Counted from the first letter of the stretch, positions 26,750 to 37,147 are shown. The stretch is DNA of 64,000 nt from Bacillus methanolicus (GCF_028888695.1 NZ_PNFF01000001.1:567501-631500), one strand, 5' to 3'. Notes: generated by a model not told the origin, from the sequence alone. Made by a program: numbers and translations.

Positions 26750-26821
26750 TTAGGCAATTGATTTTTTACGAAGCAATTCTTTCCACTGTTTTAAGAGCTT
26801 TTTTCTGAGCTTCTTTAACAT
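26750..26821 (-). CDS. Candidate 23-residue cationic amphipathic micropeptide
   Basis: ATG at 26821 to TAA at 26750. The product starts MLKKLRKKLLKQWKELL and ends RKKSIA. It contains ten Lys/Arg and one Glu, with Leu/Trp/Ile at positions 2, 5, 9, 10, 13, 16, 17 and 22, the spacing of one hydrophobic face on an alpha helix. AAGGAG lies ten bases upstream, a possible -35/-10 pair TTTACT-16-TAAAAT precedes it, and a hairpin follows. Such peptides can bind membranes or nucleic acids; no function is assigned. It is too short for routine gene callers. Confidence 0.5.
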   Translation of the reverse strand: MLKKLRKKLLKQWKELLRKKSIA

Positions 26822-27057
26822 AGTGGATCAACTCCTTACTTCTTATTTTAAACAATCCTTGTCCAAAGTAAAGCAATCAAGGAAAATGTTTAAAAAGAAT
26901 AATTTTTAAAAAGGGATTTTTATTATATTATATGATAAATCAATGGTATTTTTCATGGGGATAACTGGAATTCATCGTTTTCCCATGAACATATCTTCGA
27001 GGAAAGAAAGAAGAAAAATAGGTAAAAAGCTGCTGCGTATATTTTGATTCATTTAAC

Positions 27058-27096
27058 TTAAAAAGAACCGGTTTTGAATGCCCGGTTCTTTTCTTT
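27058..27096. terminator. Terminator of defB
   Basis: AAAGAACCGG/CCGGTTCTTT stem (27062-27071 and 27082-27091), with TTTTTAAG following on the minus strand. Confidence 0.88.
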
Positions 27097-27109
27097 AATT
27101 GAAAATTTT

Positions 27110-27664
27110 TTATCGTTCAATAGGGATTGCGTTTTCAATTGGCTTGAACGGATTTTGTTTATCAATATGATCATAAAACATGATGCCGTTCAAATGATCA
27201 ATTTCATGCTGAAACACAATAGCCGGCAAGCCTCTTAATCTCAGTTTAACTTCATTTCCATCAATATCATAACCTTTCACCGTAACGCGGGCATATCTAG
27301 GTACATAACCGGGGATGGATTCGTCAACAGATAGGCATCCTTCTCCGGATGTTAAATAAGCCCGTTCTACAGAATGGCTTACGATTTTTGGATTGAATAG
27401 AGCGTAACTGAAAAGAGCCCCTTTTTCATCATGGACATGGACAGCGATCATGCGCTTTGAAACATTTATTTGAGGTGCGGCGAGACCTATCCCCGGTCTC
27501 AATCCATACTGCGCTGAAATTTCCGGATTTTGGCTGTTTATTACATATTCCAACAAGCTTCTTAATATACGTTTATCCTCATCTGACGGCGGCATAGAGA
27601 CTTCTTCAGCAACTTTTCGTAAAGTTGGATGCCCGTCGCGGATGATGTCTTCCATCGTTAACAT
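27110..27664 (-). CDS. defB: Peptide deformylase DefB
   Basis: A 184-residue metallo-enzyme that removes the formyl group from nascent N-terminal methionine. All three motifs are intact: GIGLAAPQ near residue 58, EGCLSVDE and HEIDHLNG near residue 154. Length and sequence match B. subtilis YkrB (DefB) rather than the fmt-linked Def. ATG at 27664 is preceded by AAGGAG. The in-frame ATG at 27691 overlaps that site. Confidence 0.96.
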   Translation of the reverse strand: MLTMEDIIRDGHPTLRKVAEEVSMPPSDEDKRILRSLLEYVINSQNPEISAQYGLRPGIGLAAPQINVSKRMIAVHVHDEKGALFSYALFNPKIVSHSVERAYLTSGEGCLSVDESIPGYVPRYARVTVKGYDIDGNEVKLRLRGLPAIVFQHEIDHLNGIMFYDHIDKQNPFKPIENAIPIER

Positions 27665-27760
27665 AAATACACACTCCTTAAGGTACTGCAATACATATAA
27701 AAATAGCTTCTTACTTATAAATACGATATTAGTCTAACAAAGAAGGCAAAAAAAGTTAAC

Positions 27761-27789
27761 AAAAAAGAGAAGATGCTAAGTACATCTTC
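27761..27789 (-). terminator. Terminator of the YjcZ-like transcript
   Basis: GAAGATG/CATCTTC stem (27769-27775 and 27783-27789), followed on the minus strand by TCTTTTTTG. It lies beyond the repeat that follows the YjcZ-like gene. Confidence 0.8.
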
Positions 27790-27826
27790 CCATTCTTCCT
27801 ATCAAGCCGCTTCCGCTTTTATTATT

Positions 27827-27949
27827 GTCCAGCTTCGCCTCCTATCCCCTCGAGGTCGCTTCGGTCCTGCCAACGAAGCCAAAAAACGGCTTCTTTTGTC
27901 AGGCCCTCCAGCGCTTGTCGGGGATAACCAGTCGGCTCAGCTTTTCTTA
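27827..27949. repeat. GTCCAGC...GCTTTTCTTA repeat, copy 1
   Basis: A 123-base GC-rich element containing CCCCTCGAGGTCGCTTCGG, CCTGCCAACGAAG and CCTCCAGCGCTTGTCGGGG. It is closely similar to 43234-43356 and shares its end with 35597-35667. Elements of this type are dispersed in many Bacillaceae genomes. Its right end (CTTTTCTTA) overlaps the stop codon of the YjcZ-like gene. Confidence 0.85.
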
Positions 27950-28078
27950 GTTCCAGCACGCACAGCCAACGATAATGAGGAGTATGAATAAAACAACGAT
28001 TAACGCAAATCCTTTTCCGTGACAATGATCGTGACCGTAACAGTAACTTGGATAGCAACTATAACCGTATCCGTACAT
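27947..28078 (-). CDS. YjcZ family sporulation micro-protein
   Basis: A 43-residue protein: a Tyr/Gly/Cys/His-rich N-terminus ([21 protein letters not shown]) is followed by [16 protein letters not shown], the single-helix signature of the YjcZ/YoaW-type family found in sporulating bacilli. ATG at 28078 follows GGGGAGG. A SigK-type promoter lies upstream at 28143-28169. The last residues (CACWN) and the stop codon abut the dispersed repeat, so the C-terminus may have been reshaped by it. The function is unknown; a forespore- or coat-associated membrane peptide is likely. Confidence 0.85.
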   Translation of the reverse strand: MYGYGYSCYPSYCYGHDHCHGKGFALIVVLFILLIIVGCACWN

Positions 28079-28142
28079 AAAGGAAAACCTCCCCTGAAAT
28101 AGTATTTCGTCCAGAAAAGAAATCTATATCTGGCGACTACTA

Positions 28143-28169
28143 TAGCCTATGAGTGTAAAAAAAACTTGT
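28143..28169 (-). promoter_or_regulatory. SigK-type promoter of the YjcZ-like gene
   Basis: On the minus strand AC, 16 bases, then CATAGGCTA. This matches the mother-cell SigK consensus AC-N16/17-CATAnnnTA in full. It lies about 65 bases before the ATG. Confidence 0.65.
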
Positions 28170-29959
<1,790 letters not shown>

Positions 29960-29962
29960 GCC

Positions 29963-30940
29963 ATGGGGCAAATGACAATGATTCAAGCAATCACGGATGC
30001 GTTACGCACAGAAATGAGAAATGATCCGAATGTATTAGTATTCGGTGAAGATGTGGGCGTAAACGGCGGTGTTTTCCGTGCAACAGAAGGCCTTCAGAAA
30101 GAATTTGGCGAAGACCGCGTGTTTGATACTCCGCTGGCTGAATCCGGAATCGGCGGACTCGCGATCGGACTTGGTTTACAAGGCTTCCGTCCGGTTGCTG
30201 AAATTCAGTTTTTCGGTTTTGTATACGAAGTAATGGATTCGATTAGCGGTCAAATGGCCCGAATGCGTTATCGTTCCGGAGGCCGATACAATGCCCCTAT
30301 TACAATTCGTTCGCCTTTTGGGGGCGGAGTGCATACTCCGGAACTTCATGCTGACAGCTTAGAAGGATTAGTAGCACAGCAGCCTGGTTTAAAAGTTGTC
30401 ATCCCTTCTACTCCTTATGATGCCAAAGGCTTATTAATCTCTGCTATTCGTGATAATGATCCGGTTATTTTTCTTGAGCACATGAAATTATACCGCTCAT
30501 TCCGACAAGAAGTACCTGAAGAGGAATACATCATTCCATTAGGTAAAGCTGATATTAAAAGAGAAGGTTCTGATTTATCCATAATTACGTATGGGGCAAT
30601 GGTACATGAATCACTAAAAGCTGCTGAAGAGCTTGAAAAAGAAGGCTACTCCGCAGAGGTGATTGACTTACGGACAATTGTACCTCTCGATATTGAAACA
30701 ATCATTTCATCAGTGGAAAAAACCGGTCGAGCAATCGTTGTACAAGAAGCTCAAAAACAAGCAGGAATTGCAGCAAACGTTGTTGCAGAGATTAACGACA
30801 GAGCCATTCTTAGCCTGGAAGCTCCTGTATTGCGCGTAACAGCTCCTGATACAGTATACCCATTCCCGCAAGCGGAATCTGTATGGCTTCCAAACTATAA
30901 AGACATCATTGAAACAGCGAAAAAAGTATTGACTTTTTAA
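29963..30940 (+). CDS. pdhB: Pyruvate dehydrogenase E1 component, beta subunit
   Basis: The 325-residue partner of PdhA, forming the alpha2beta2 E1. The start [18 protein letters not shown], the block [19 protein letters not shown] and the ThDP-pocket Glu in [15 protein letters not shown] are very close to B. subtilis PdhB. It begins three bases after the pdhA stop, so the two are coupled. It ends 108 bases before pdhC. Confidence 0.98.
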   Translation: MGQMTMIQAITDALRTEMRNDPNVLVFGEDVGVNGGVFRATEGLQKEFGEDRVFDTPLAESGIGGLAIGLGLQGFRPVAEIQFFGFVYEVMDSISGQMARMRYRSGGRYNAPITIRSPFGGGVHTPELHADSLEGLVAQQPGLKVVIPSTPYDAKGLLISAIRDNDPVIFLEHMKLYRSFRQEVPEEEYIIPLGKADIKREGSDLSIITYGAMVHESLKAAEELEKEGYSAEVIDLRTIVPLDIETIISSVEKTGRAIVVQEAQKQAGIAANVVAEINDRAILSLEAPVLRVTAPDTVYPFPQAESVWLPNYKDIIETAKKVLTF

Positions 30941-30965
30941 TTAATCGAATCGTGATGGAAAGAAA

Positions 30966-30988
30966 AGGGGCATGAACGGATTGCCCCT
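30966..30988 (+). other. Hairpin in the pdhB-pdhC spacer without a T-tract
   Basis: AGGGGCA/TGCCCCT stem with a nine-base loop, in the 108-base spacer. It lacks the U-run of a terminator, so mRNA processing or stabilisation is a more likely role. Confidence 0.55.
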
Positions 30989-31048
30989 GTGTACGTAATA
31001 TAACGAAGTTGCAAATTAAGCAACGTGAACTTAGGAGGGTGATTCCAA

Positions 31049-32395
31049 GTGGCATTCGAATTTAAATTGCCTGACATTGGTGAAGGTATTCATGAAGGTG
31101 AAATCGTCAAATGGTTTGTTAAGCAAGGTGACAAAGTTCAGGAAGATGATGTTTTATGTGAAGTGCAAAATGATAAAGCAGTAGTAGAAATTCCTTCTCC
31201 AGTTACAGGTACGGTTGAAAAAATATTAGTTGAAGAAGGTGCTGTGGCAACTGTCGGACAAGTTTTAATCACATTTGATGCACCCGGCTATGAAAATTTA
31301 AAATTTAAAGGCGATGACCATGAAGAAGCGCCAAAGAAAGAAGAAAAAACAGAAGCTCAAGTGCAATCAACATTAGAATCAGGACAGGATATTAAAAAAG
31401 AAGCGGCTCAAAAGCAAGAATCGCAAGGTGCAGCAGAGTCTCCTGTACAGACAGAGGTTGATCCGAACCGCCGTGTGATCGCAATGCCTTCTGTTCGCAA
31501 ATATGCTCGTGATAAAGGTGTAGATATTCGTCTTGTTGCAGGTTCCGGTAAAAATGGACGTGTCTTAAAAGAAGATATTGATTCGTTCTTAAGCGGCGGC
31601 CAGGCTAAAGCTGAATCTAAAGCACCAAAAGCTGATCATCCAGCTGCACCGCAAACAGAAGCAATAGCAGCTCCAACTGTTCCGCAAGGTCAATATCCGG
31701 AAACACGAGAAAAAATGAGCGGAATTCGCAGGGCGATCGCCAAAGCGATGGTAAATTCTAAACATACAGCGCCACATGTAACACTAATGGATGAAGTGGA
31801 TGTAACAAAACTTGTTGCCCACCGCAAGAAATTCAAAGAAATTGCAGCAGAAAAAGGAATTAAGCTTACATTCCTTCCTTACGTTGTAAAAGCATTAACG
31901 AGTGCTTTACGGGAATATCCGGTATTAAATACTTCACTTGACGACGAAGCAGAAGAGATTATCTATAAGCATTATTACAATATCGGAATAGCTGCAGATA
32001 CAGACAGAGGTTTATTAGTTCCCGTTGTAAAAGATGCTGACCGCAAATCAGTATTCACTATTTCAAAAGAAATTAACGAATTAGCAGCTAAAGCCCGTGA
32101 AGGAAAATTGACACCGGATGAAATGAAAGGCGCTTCATGTACAATTACTAATATCGGGTCTGCCGGCGGTCAATGGTTTACACCGGTTATTAACCATCCT
32201 GAAGTTGCCATTCTTGGAATCGGCCGAATCGCTGAAAAACCTGTAGTAAAAGATGGTGAAATTGTTGCAGCACCAGTATTGGCACTATCGTTAAGCTTTG
32301 ACCACAGAATTATTGACGGGGCAACTGCTCAACATGCACTAAACCACATTAAGCGTTTGTTGAACGATCCTGAACTTTTGTTAATGGAGGCGTAA
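31049..32395 (+). CDS. pdhC: Dihydrolipoamide acetyltransferase (PDH E2)
   Basis: The core of the pyruvate dehydrogenase complex, 448 residues. It has one N-terminal lipoyl domain (lipoyl Lys in [13 protein letters not shown], near residue 44), an Ala/Gln/Glu-rich linker, a peripheral-subunit-binding domain ([23 protein letters not shown], near residue 140), a second linker, and the catalytic domain. The catalytic domain has the active-site His in [10 protein letters not shown] near residue 418. GTG at 31049 follows AGGAGGGTG. Confidence 0.98.
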   Translation: MAFEFKLPDIGEGIHEGEIVKWFVKQGDKVQEDDVLCEVQNDKAVVEIPSPVTGTVEKILVEEGAVATVGQVLITFDAPGYENLKFKGDDHEEAPKKEEKTEAQVQSTLESGQDIKKEAAQKQESQGAAESPVQTEVDPNRRVIAMPSVRKYARDKGVDIRLVAGSGKNGRVLKEDIDSFLSGGQAKAESKAPKADHPAAPQTEAIAAPTVPQGQYPETREKMSGIRRAIAKAMVNSKHTAPHVTLMDEVDVTKLVAHRKKFKEIAAEKGIKLTFLPYVVKALTSALREYPVLNTSLDDEAEEIIYKHYYNIGIAADTDRGLLVPVVKDADRKSVFTISKEINELAAKAREGKLTPDEMKGASCTITNIGSAGGQWFTPVINHPEVAILGIGRIAEKPVVKDGEIVAAPVLALSLSFDHRIIDGATAQHALNHIKRLLNDPELLLMEA

Positions 32396-32398
32396 AAA

Positions 32399-33808
32399 AT
32401 GGTAGTAGGAGATTTCCCTATTGAAACAGAAACTCTCGTCATTGGAGCAGGTCCAGGCGGGTATGTAGCTGCAATTCGTGCAGCACAGCTTGGACAAAAG
32501 GTTACAATTGTTGAGAAAGGAACCGTTGGCGGTGTATGCTTAAATGTAGGATGTATTCCTTCAAAAGCTTTGATTTCTGCAGGACACCGTTATGAAGCAG
32601 CAAAACAGTCCGATTCAATCGGAATTATTGCCGAGAATGTGAAAGTAGATTTCTCAAAAGTTCAAGAATGGAAAGCATCGGTTGTTAAAAAGCTGACAGG
32701 CGGTGTTGAAGGCCTGTTAAAAGGGAATAAAGTTGATATTGTGCAAGGAGAAGCATATTTTGTAGATGCAAATACCGTCCGTGTCATGGATGAAAATTCA
32801 GCCCAAACTTATAAATTCAAAAATGCTATTATCGCTACCGGTTCACGTCCAATTGAATTGCCTTCTATTAAATTTTCAAAACGTGTACTTGATTCCACTG
32901 GTGCTTTGAGTCTTCAGGAGATTCCAAATAAAATTGTCGTAATCGGCGGCGGATATATTGGAATTGAATTGGGCGGGGCATATGCAAGCTTCGGCTCTCA
33001 AGTAACAATTCTTGAAGCTGCAGATGATATTTTACATGGATTCGAAAAACAAATGACTGCACTTGTTAAGCGCAACCTTAAGAAAAAAGGTGCAGAAATA
33101 ATCACAAAAGCAATGGCAAAAGGTGTTGAGGAAACAGAAAACAGTGTCGTCGTAACGTACGAAGTGAAGGGCGAAGAGAAAAGCATCGAGGCTGATTATG
33201 TATTTGTCATGGTTGGCCGCCGTCCAAACACTGATGAACTAGGATTAGAACAAGCAGGAATTGAAGTGAATGAAAAAGGCATTATTAAAACTGATAAACA
33301 ATGCCGCACTTCTGTAAGCAATATTTTTGCAATAGGCGATGTTGCTGAAGGCCTTGATTTAGCTCATAAAGCATCATACGAAGGAAAAATTGCTGCTGAA
33401 GTAATTGCCGGCCACAACTCAGAAATCGATTATCTTGGGATTCCTTCAGTTGTCTTTTCAGACCCTGAACTGGCTTCTGTTGGATACACAGAAAGTCAAG
33501 CGAAAGAAGAAGGAATTGAAGTTATCGCAGCGAGATTCCCATTTGGGGCAAACGGCCGCGCTCTTTCACTGAACAGCAGTGAAGGATTTATGAAACTCGT
33601 TACTCGTAAAGAAGACGGACTAGTCATCGGTGCGCAAATTGCCGGACCGAGCGCTTCTGATATGATTGCTGAATTGGGTCTTGCGATTGAGGCTGGAATG
33701 ACAGCTGAAGACCTCGCCATGACAATTCACGCGCATCCGACTTTAGGCGAAATTACAATGGAAGCCGCAGAAGTAGCTTTAGGAACACCAATCCATATTT
33801 TAAAATAA
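32399..33808 (+). CDS. pdhD: Dihydrolipoamide dehydrogenase (PDH E3)
   Basis: A 469-residue FAD flavoprotein that reoxidises dihydrolipoamide with NAD+. It shows the FAD motif [13 protein letters not shown], the redox-active disulfide [15 protein letters not shown], the NAD motif [10 protein letters not shown], and the C-terminal dimer-interface His-Glu in HAHPTLGE. It begins three bases after the pdhC stop and closes the operon at a strong terminator. Confidence 0.98.
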   Translation: MVVGDFPIETETLVIGAGPGGYVAAIRAAQLGQKVTIVEKGTVGGVCLNVGCIPSKALISAGHRYEAAKQSDSIGIIAENVKVDFSKVQEWKASVVKKLTGGVEGLLKGNKVDIVQGEAYFVDANTVRVMDENSAQTYKFKNAIIATGSRPIELPSIKFSKRVLDSTGALSLQEIPNKIVVIGGGYIGIELGGAYASFGSQVTILEAADDILHGFEKQMTALVKRNLKKKGAEIITKAMAKGVEETENSVVVTYEVKGEEKSIEADYVFVMVGRRPNTDELGLEQAGIEVNEKGIIKTDKQCRTSVSNIFAIGDVAEGLDLAHKASYEGKIAAEVIAGHNSEIDYLGIPSVVFSDPELASVGYTESQAKEEGIEVIAARFPFGANGRALSLNSSEGFMKLVTRKEDGLVIGAQIAGPSASDMIAELGLAIEAGMTAEDLAMTIHAHPTLGEITMEAAEVALGTPIHILK

Positions 33809-33815
33809 CTAAATC

Positions 33816-33853
33816 AAAAAAAATCCTTTTCCGAGCGGAAAAGGATTTTTTTA
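33816..33853 (+). terminator. Terminator of pdhABCD
   Basis: AATCCTTTTCCG/CGGAAAAGGATT stem followed by TTTTTT. Confidence 0.92.
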
Positions 33854-33986
33854 CATTTAAGTCAGAAATTCAGTTCATTATTTTACAATTCATATATTGA
33901 AAATATCTTGTACTGCTTCTACATATATTACCTATACAAGCAGTATTCATTGGTTGTGTAAACGAAGTTAAAAACGGTGGTGCATT

Positions 33987-34262
33987 ATGAAGATATATAC
34001 TGTTATTTTAGTACAGCTAATATTATGGAGCGGGTACACTTTTATGGAATGGCTTTCAAAGCGCGATCAGCCGATTTACAATGTATTGATGTTTTTAGTG
34101 TTTTTTTATTTGGCCATTATTGCAGGAAATTTTATTATGAAATCGGCGAAAAAAACGCTTCTAGTTACTTTATTAAGCCTGGTACTATATGGCGCATTTC
34201 AAATTACGATGCAGTTGATAAGCACTCTTTTGTTTATTACTTTCTTGGATAATAGTACATAA
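33987..34262 (+). CDS. Small hydrophobic membrane protein
   Basis: A 91-residue protein with about three hydrophobic segments (residues 2-20, 32-50 and 57-88). ATG at 33987 follows GGTGG. A second frame over the same bases (from 33977) has a less membrane-like product and is likely a shadow. I do not recognise the family. Its 3' end overlaps the end of the converging DUF1885 gene by 26 bases. B. subtilis has the unrelated slp near this position. Confidence 0.6.
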   Translation: MKIYTVILVQLILWSGYTFMEWLSKRDQPIYNVLMFLVFFYLAIIAGNFIMKSAKKTLLVTLLSLVLYGAFQITMQLISTLLFITFLDNST

Positions 34263-34671
34263 TTCGTCCATTAAATAAATGCAGTTCCCCTTGCAGCTTC
34301 TTAGCAATGAATTTGCAAAACTCATTTGCCTTTCCTTTATCACCGAATGTTGAGCTCTCAGGAAGAGTTATTTGTATGTATGTTTGTTCCATTTTTGTTC
34401 CGTCACTATTAACAATTGTTTCTTTATCAACCCCGAATATGATTGTATGATAGCGGTCATGGTTGGAATATAAATAAAACCATTTACCTTTTCCCTCTTC
34501 ATTTTCTTTAATTTCATAAGGAAATGCGGCATCCTCATATTGCCAATCGAGCTGTTCGCCGGTTTTTGAAGTAATGTTTTGATAATAAAGAAGGAGTTCT
34601 TTTACTTCATCTAATGTAATATCCATTTTCACTGATGAAGGAACAAGCTTAATATATGCATTCGTTGCCAT
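34237..34671 (-). CDS. DUF1885 family protein
   Basis: A 144-residue soluble protein beginning MATNAYIKLVPSSVKMDITLDEVKELL, with SKTGEQLDWQYEDAAFPYEI and FYLYSNHDRYHTIIFGV. These resemble the DUF1885 family of bacilli, whose function is unknown. Tandem ATGs follow AGGGGGA; the second has better spacing. Assignment is from memory of the family and is moderately sure. Confidence 0.75.
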   Translation of the reverse strand: MATNAYIKLVPSSVKMDITLDEVKELLLYYQNITSKTGEQLDWQYEDAAFPYEIKENEEGKGKWFYLYSNHDRYHTIIFGVDKETIVNSDGTKMEQTYIQITLPESSTFGDKGKANEFCKFIAKKLQGELHLFNGRIMYYYPRK

Positions 34672-34838
34672 CATCCATCCCCCTAATGCTCACAATTTAT
34701 TAATTGCTAATATCCATTCTAGCTTGATTAAAATTGCCTGACAACTTAATAAAAAATTGATTTAAGAAAATTTGGTTGTCAAAAGCAAGATTTTGAATTA
34801 TAATAATTTTCTAATTATATAAAAAAAGGAGGTATGTT

Positions 34839-35138
34839 ATGAGAATTTTCGAAAAACTTTATGATGAATTCGAAAATGTGAAAGTTCGATTTGTTGGGTT
34901 TGCGACTGATCAGGCACGTTATGACTTTGGAATAGTGTATACGAATATGTTTTTCGGAAAACCGCTTTTTGTCTGCATGCAAACAGGCCGCTCAGCCCTC
35001 CTTGAACCAAGAGACCTCGAAGACACAGATTATCTCATGAAGACTTTCCGTATTCAGGATGAACAACAAGTTGCTGATTTAGTGGAATTTTTCCAAGAAG
35101 CCTTGCCGACTGCACCTTTCGAACCTCAATATGAATAA
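34839..35138 (+). CDS. DUF3055 (SAV0927) family protein
   Basis: A 99-residue soluble protein with the family pattern VKVRFVGFATDQARYDFGIVYTNMFFGKPLFVCMQTGRSALL. The family is widespread in Firmicutes and has no known function. ATG at 34839 follows AAAGGAGGT. A terminator closes it, so it appears monocistronic. Confidence 0.85.
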   Translation: MRIFEKLYDEFENVKVRFVGFATDQARYDFGIVYTNMFFGKPLFVCMQTGRSALLEPRDLEDTDYLMKTFRIQDEQQVADLVEFFQEALPTAPFEPQYE

Positions 35139-35140
35139 CA

Positions 35141-35171
35141 AAAAAACAGGTCTTATTAGGCCTGTTTTTCA
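35141..35171 (+). terminator. Terminator after the DUF3055 gene
   Basis: AAAACAGGTC/GGCCTGTTTT stem with loop TTATTA and a T-run. Confidence 0.88.
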
Positions 35172-35246
35172 TAAATAGGTTATACTAATTGAAAAATTAA
35201 ATAGTAAACAAAAAAATATAAATAAAAAAATACAATTTTCGTTAAT

Positions 35247-35257
35247 AATGTTACATA
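35247..35257 (+). promoter_or_regulatory. Upstream CcpN operator candidate at SR1
   Basis: AATGTTACATA matches nine of eleven positions of the CcpN consensus TRTGHYATAYW. It lies just upstream of the SR1 -35 box. Confidence 0.4.
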
Positions 35258-35265
35258 AATAGGGC

Positions 35266-35294
35266 TTGAAATTTTAAATGTGTTATATTATTAT
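35266..35294 (+). promoter_or_regulatory. SigA promoter of SR1
   Basis: TTGAAA (35266-35271), 17 bases, TATTAT (35289-35294). A CcpN box sits between the elements and a cre-like site lies just downstream. Confidence 0.6.
35279..35289 (+). promoter_or_regulatory. CcpN operator candidate overlapping the SR1 -10 region
   Basis: TGTGTTATATT matches the CcpN consensus TRTGHYATAYW at all eleven positions and overlaps the start of the -10 element. In B. subtilis CcpN represses sr1, gapB and pckA. Confidence 0.55.
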
Positions 35295-35307
35295 TCTATT
35301 AAAGATA

Positions 35308-35321
35308 TTGAAGCGCTTTCA
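35308..35321 (+). promoter_or_regulatory. cre-like CcpA site in the SR1 leader
   Basis: TTGAAGCGCTTTCA has a perfect right half of the cre consensus and two mismatches in the left half. It lies just after the expected transcription start, where CcpA would block transcription. Confidence 0.4.
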
Positions 35322-35359
35322 GAATTCGATTAACTTCATTAAGAAGGGGAGATCAAAAA

Positions 35360-35482
35360 ATGGGAACAATTGTATGCCAAACATGTAACTCCACTATTGA
35401 CCATTTTGAAGCAGAGAAAGTTACTGTTCTTTATTCAATAAACTGTAATTGTTGCGATAAAGAGAACGAAGATCAAGAATAA
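35360..35482 (+). CDS. sr1P: GapA-binding peptide SR1P
   Basis: A 40-residue peptide beginning MGTIVCQTCNSTIDHFE, with KVTVLYSINCNCC and an acidic tail. B. subtilis SR1P begins MGTIVCQDC and has the same length and cysteine layout (a CxxC near residue 6 and a second Cys cluster near residue 29). In B. subtilis SR1P binds GapA and stimulates RNase J1-associated activity; the RNase J1 gene is also in this window. ATG at 35360 follows AAGGGGAGA. It is too short for most gene callers. Confidence 0.88.
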   Translation: MGTIVCQTCNSTIDHFEAEKVTVLYSINCNCCDKENEDQE

Positions 35483-35536
35483 TAGATTGATTGTTTAAAA
35501 GCATGTGAAATAAATTTCACGTGTTTTTTTTATCAT

Positions 35537-35573
35537 GAAAAAAAACCTTCCGTGGACTGGAAGGTTTTTTTGC
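35537..35573. terminator. Second terminator between SR1 and speA
   Basis: AAAAACCTTCC/GGAAGGTTTTT stem with a seven-base loop, T-run on the right and A-run on the left. It can serve both directions. Confidence 0.85.
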
Positions 35574-35596
35574 TTTTAAGAAAGTTAAATTTTGTT

Positions 35597-35667
35597 AAAG
35601 CGGAAAAGCGTCGTTGCAGGAGCGCAATCGCTGTCGGGGCTAACAAAGGAGGCTTGCGCTTTTCTTA
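35597..35667. repeat. GCTTTTCTTA repeat, short copy
   Basis: AAGCGGAAAAGCG ... GCTGTCGGGGCTAACAAAGG ... GCTTGCGCTTTTCTTA. It shares the GTCGGGG and terminal blocks with the copies at 27827 and 43234 but lacks their left part. It ends ten bases after the speA stop on the minus strand. Confidence 0.75.
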
Positions 35668-35677
35668 ACCTAAAAGT

Positions 35678-37147
35678 TTAACGGATGGCTTTATGTTCTT
35701 TTATTACTCTTAATGTTTTTAGTTCATAATCTTCAGGCCCTTGGACCGGGAGGCCGGCCTCTATGTTCTTTTTAATATAAAGAAGGTTTTCTTTTGTAAT
35801 TATTTCTCCAGGGATAAAGATTGGAATTCCCGGTGGATAAACCATGACAAATTCGGCAATAATCCGTCCTTCCGATTCTTCAAAAGGTACAACTTCTGTT
35901 TCTGCATAAAATGCATCTCTCGGTGTTAAAGCAAGAACCGGAATATCGGGAAGCATGACTTGAACCTTCATTTTTTCAGCTTGATGTTGAAATTCTTTTG
36001 ACAGCTCCTTCAAAGCTTTAAGAAGAACTTGTGCTTCTTTTTCAGTATCCCCTGGAGTAACAATGCAAAGAATATTGTATAAATCTGATAATTCAACTTC
36101 AATATTAAATTTTTCCCTTAACCATTTTTCAGCATCATATCCGGTTATTCCTAAATCTTTAACAGAAATAGTCAATTTTGTCGGATCATAATCAAATGTT
36201 GCTTTTGAACCAAGGATTTCATCGCCTACACAATATAAGTGTTCAATTTCATTTATTTTTTTTCGCATTGATTGTGCAAGCTCAATCGTCTTATCCAACA
36301 ATTGTTTTCCCTCTGTGGCAAGTCTCTTTCTCGCTACATCTAAGGAAGCAAGGAGTAAATAAGAAGTCGATGTTGTTGTCAACATGCTCAAAATCGATTG
36401 AACTCTTTTCGGAGAAATAAGACCTTCACGTACGTTCAGGATGGAACTTTGAGTCATTGAACCTCCAAGTTTATGAACGCTTGACGCTGCCATGTCTGCA
36501 CCTGCCTGCATAGCCGAGAGAGGCAGATCATCATGGAAATGGATATGAGTACCATGGGCCTCATCAACAAGAACAGGAACATTATATTCATGCGCAATCG
36601 AAACGATTTCTTTTAAATCGGCAACCATACCGAAATAAGTAGGATTAATCACAAGTACGCCTTTTGCATCCGGATGCTGCTCGAGAGCCTTTGCTACTGC
36701 TTCTGTTGTAATTCCGTGCGAAATTCCGAGGTTTTCATCAATTTCCGGGTGAATAAAAATAGGGACAGCTCCTGAGAAAACAATCGCAGACATTACAGAT
36801 TTATGGACGTTTCTAGGAACGATAATTTTATCGCCGGGTCCGCAAACCGACATAACCATTGTCATAATTACACCACTAGTTCCTTGCACAGAGAAAAATG
36901 TATGATCCGCTCCAAATGCTTCAGCGGCAAGATCCTGGGCTTCCTTTATAATTCCTTTAGGCTGATGGAGATCATCAAGAGGCCCGATATTTATTAAATC
37001 AATTGATAATGCATTATCTCCTATAAAATTCCGAAATTCCGGGTCGATTCCGGCACCTTTTTTATGTCCGGGAATATGAAATTGAACCGGATTTTTTTTG
37101 GCATGTTGTATTAAACCGCTAAATAACGGTGTATGAGATTGATGCAA
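35678..37147 (-). CDS. speA: Arginine decarboxylase SpeA
   Basis: A PLP enzyme of 489 residues that converts arginine to agmatine, the first step of polyamine synthesis. It has the Orn/Lys/Arg decarboxylase fold: FHIPGHKKGAGIDPEF, FFSVQGTSG, VDEAHGTHIHFHDDLPLS and the PLP lysine in SSVHKLGGSMTQSS. TTG at 37147 is chosen because GAGGTG lies eight bases upstream; the GTG three codons earlier abuts that site. It converges with SR1, as in B. subtilis. Confidence 0.95.
   Translation of the reverse strand: MHQSHTPLFSGLIQHAKKNPVQFHIPGHKKGAGIDPEFRNFIGDNALSIDLINIGPLDDLHQPKGIIKEAQDLAAEAFGADHTFFSVQGTSGVIMTMVMSVCGPGDKIIVPRNVHKSVMSAIVFSGAVPIFIHPEIDENLGISHGITTEAVAKALEQHPDAKGVLVINPTYFGMVADLKEIVSIAHEYNVPVLVDEAHGTHIHFHDDLPLSAMQAGADMAASSVHKLGGSMTQSSILNVREGLISPKRVQSILSMLTTTSTSYLLLASLDVARKRLATEGKQLLDKTIELAQSMRKKINEIEHLYCVGDEILGSKATFDYDPTKLTISVKDLGITGYDAEKWLREKFNIEVELSDLYNILCIVTPGDTEKEAQVLLKALKELSKEFQHQAEKMKVQVMLPDIPVLALTPRDAFYAETEVVPFEESEGRIIAEFVMVYPPGIPIFIPGEIITKENLLYIKKNIEAGLPVQGPEDYELKTLRVIKEHKAIR

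Larger units (their letters stand above)
26570..27109. other. Gap between rpoY and defB
   Basis: 540 bases annotated by no standard-length gene. It holds a hairpin at 26713-26738 and the 23-residue cationic micropeptide candidate at 26750-26821, then about 230 AT-rich bases in which I see nothing, and the defB terminator at 27062-27091. Confidence 0.5.
35300..35531 (+). ncRNA. sr1: Dual-function regulatory RNA SR1
   Basis: A transcript of about 230 bases from the promoter at 35266-35294 to the hairpin at 35502-35523 (CATGTGAAA/TTTCACGTG) with a following T8 run. It carries the SR1P frame behind a good ribosome site. In B. subtilis SR1 base-pairs with ahrC mRNA and encodes SR1P; there it lies between pdhD and speA. 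The same neighbourhood is kept here. The 5' end is inferred from the promoter. Confidence 0.8.

Noticed and set aside
27822-28058. 78-codon minus-strand frame across the YjcZ-like gene and repeat
   Set aside because: It is a shadow in another frame. The YjcZ-like frame has the family signature, ribosome site and promoter.
33977-34252. Alternative 91-codon frame over the small membrane protein
   Set aside because: The frame starting at 33987 is more membrane-like, has ATG with GGTGG upstream, and a more natural residue composition.
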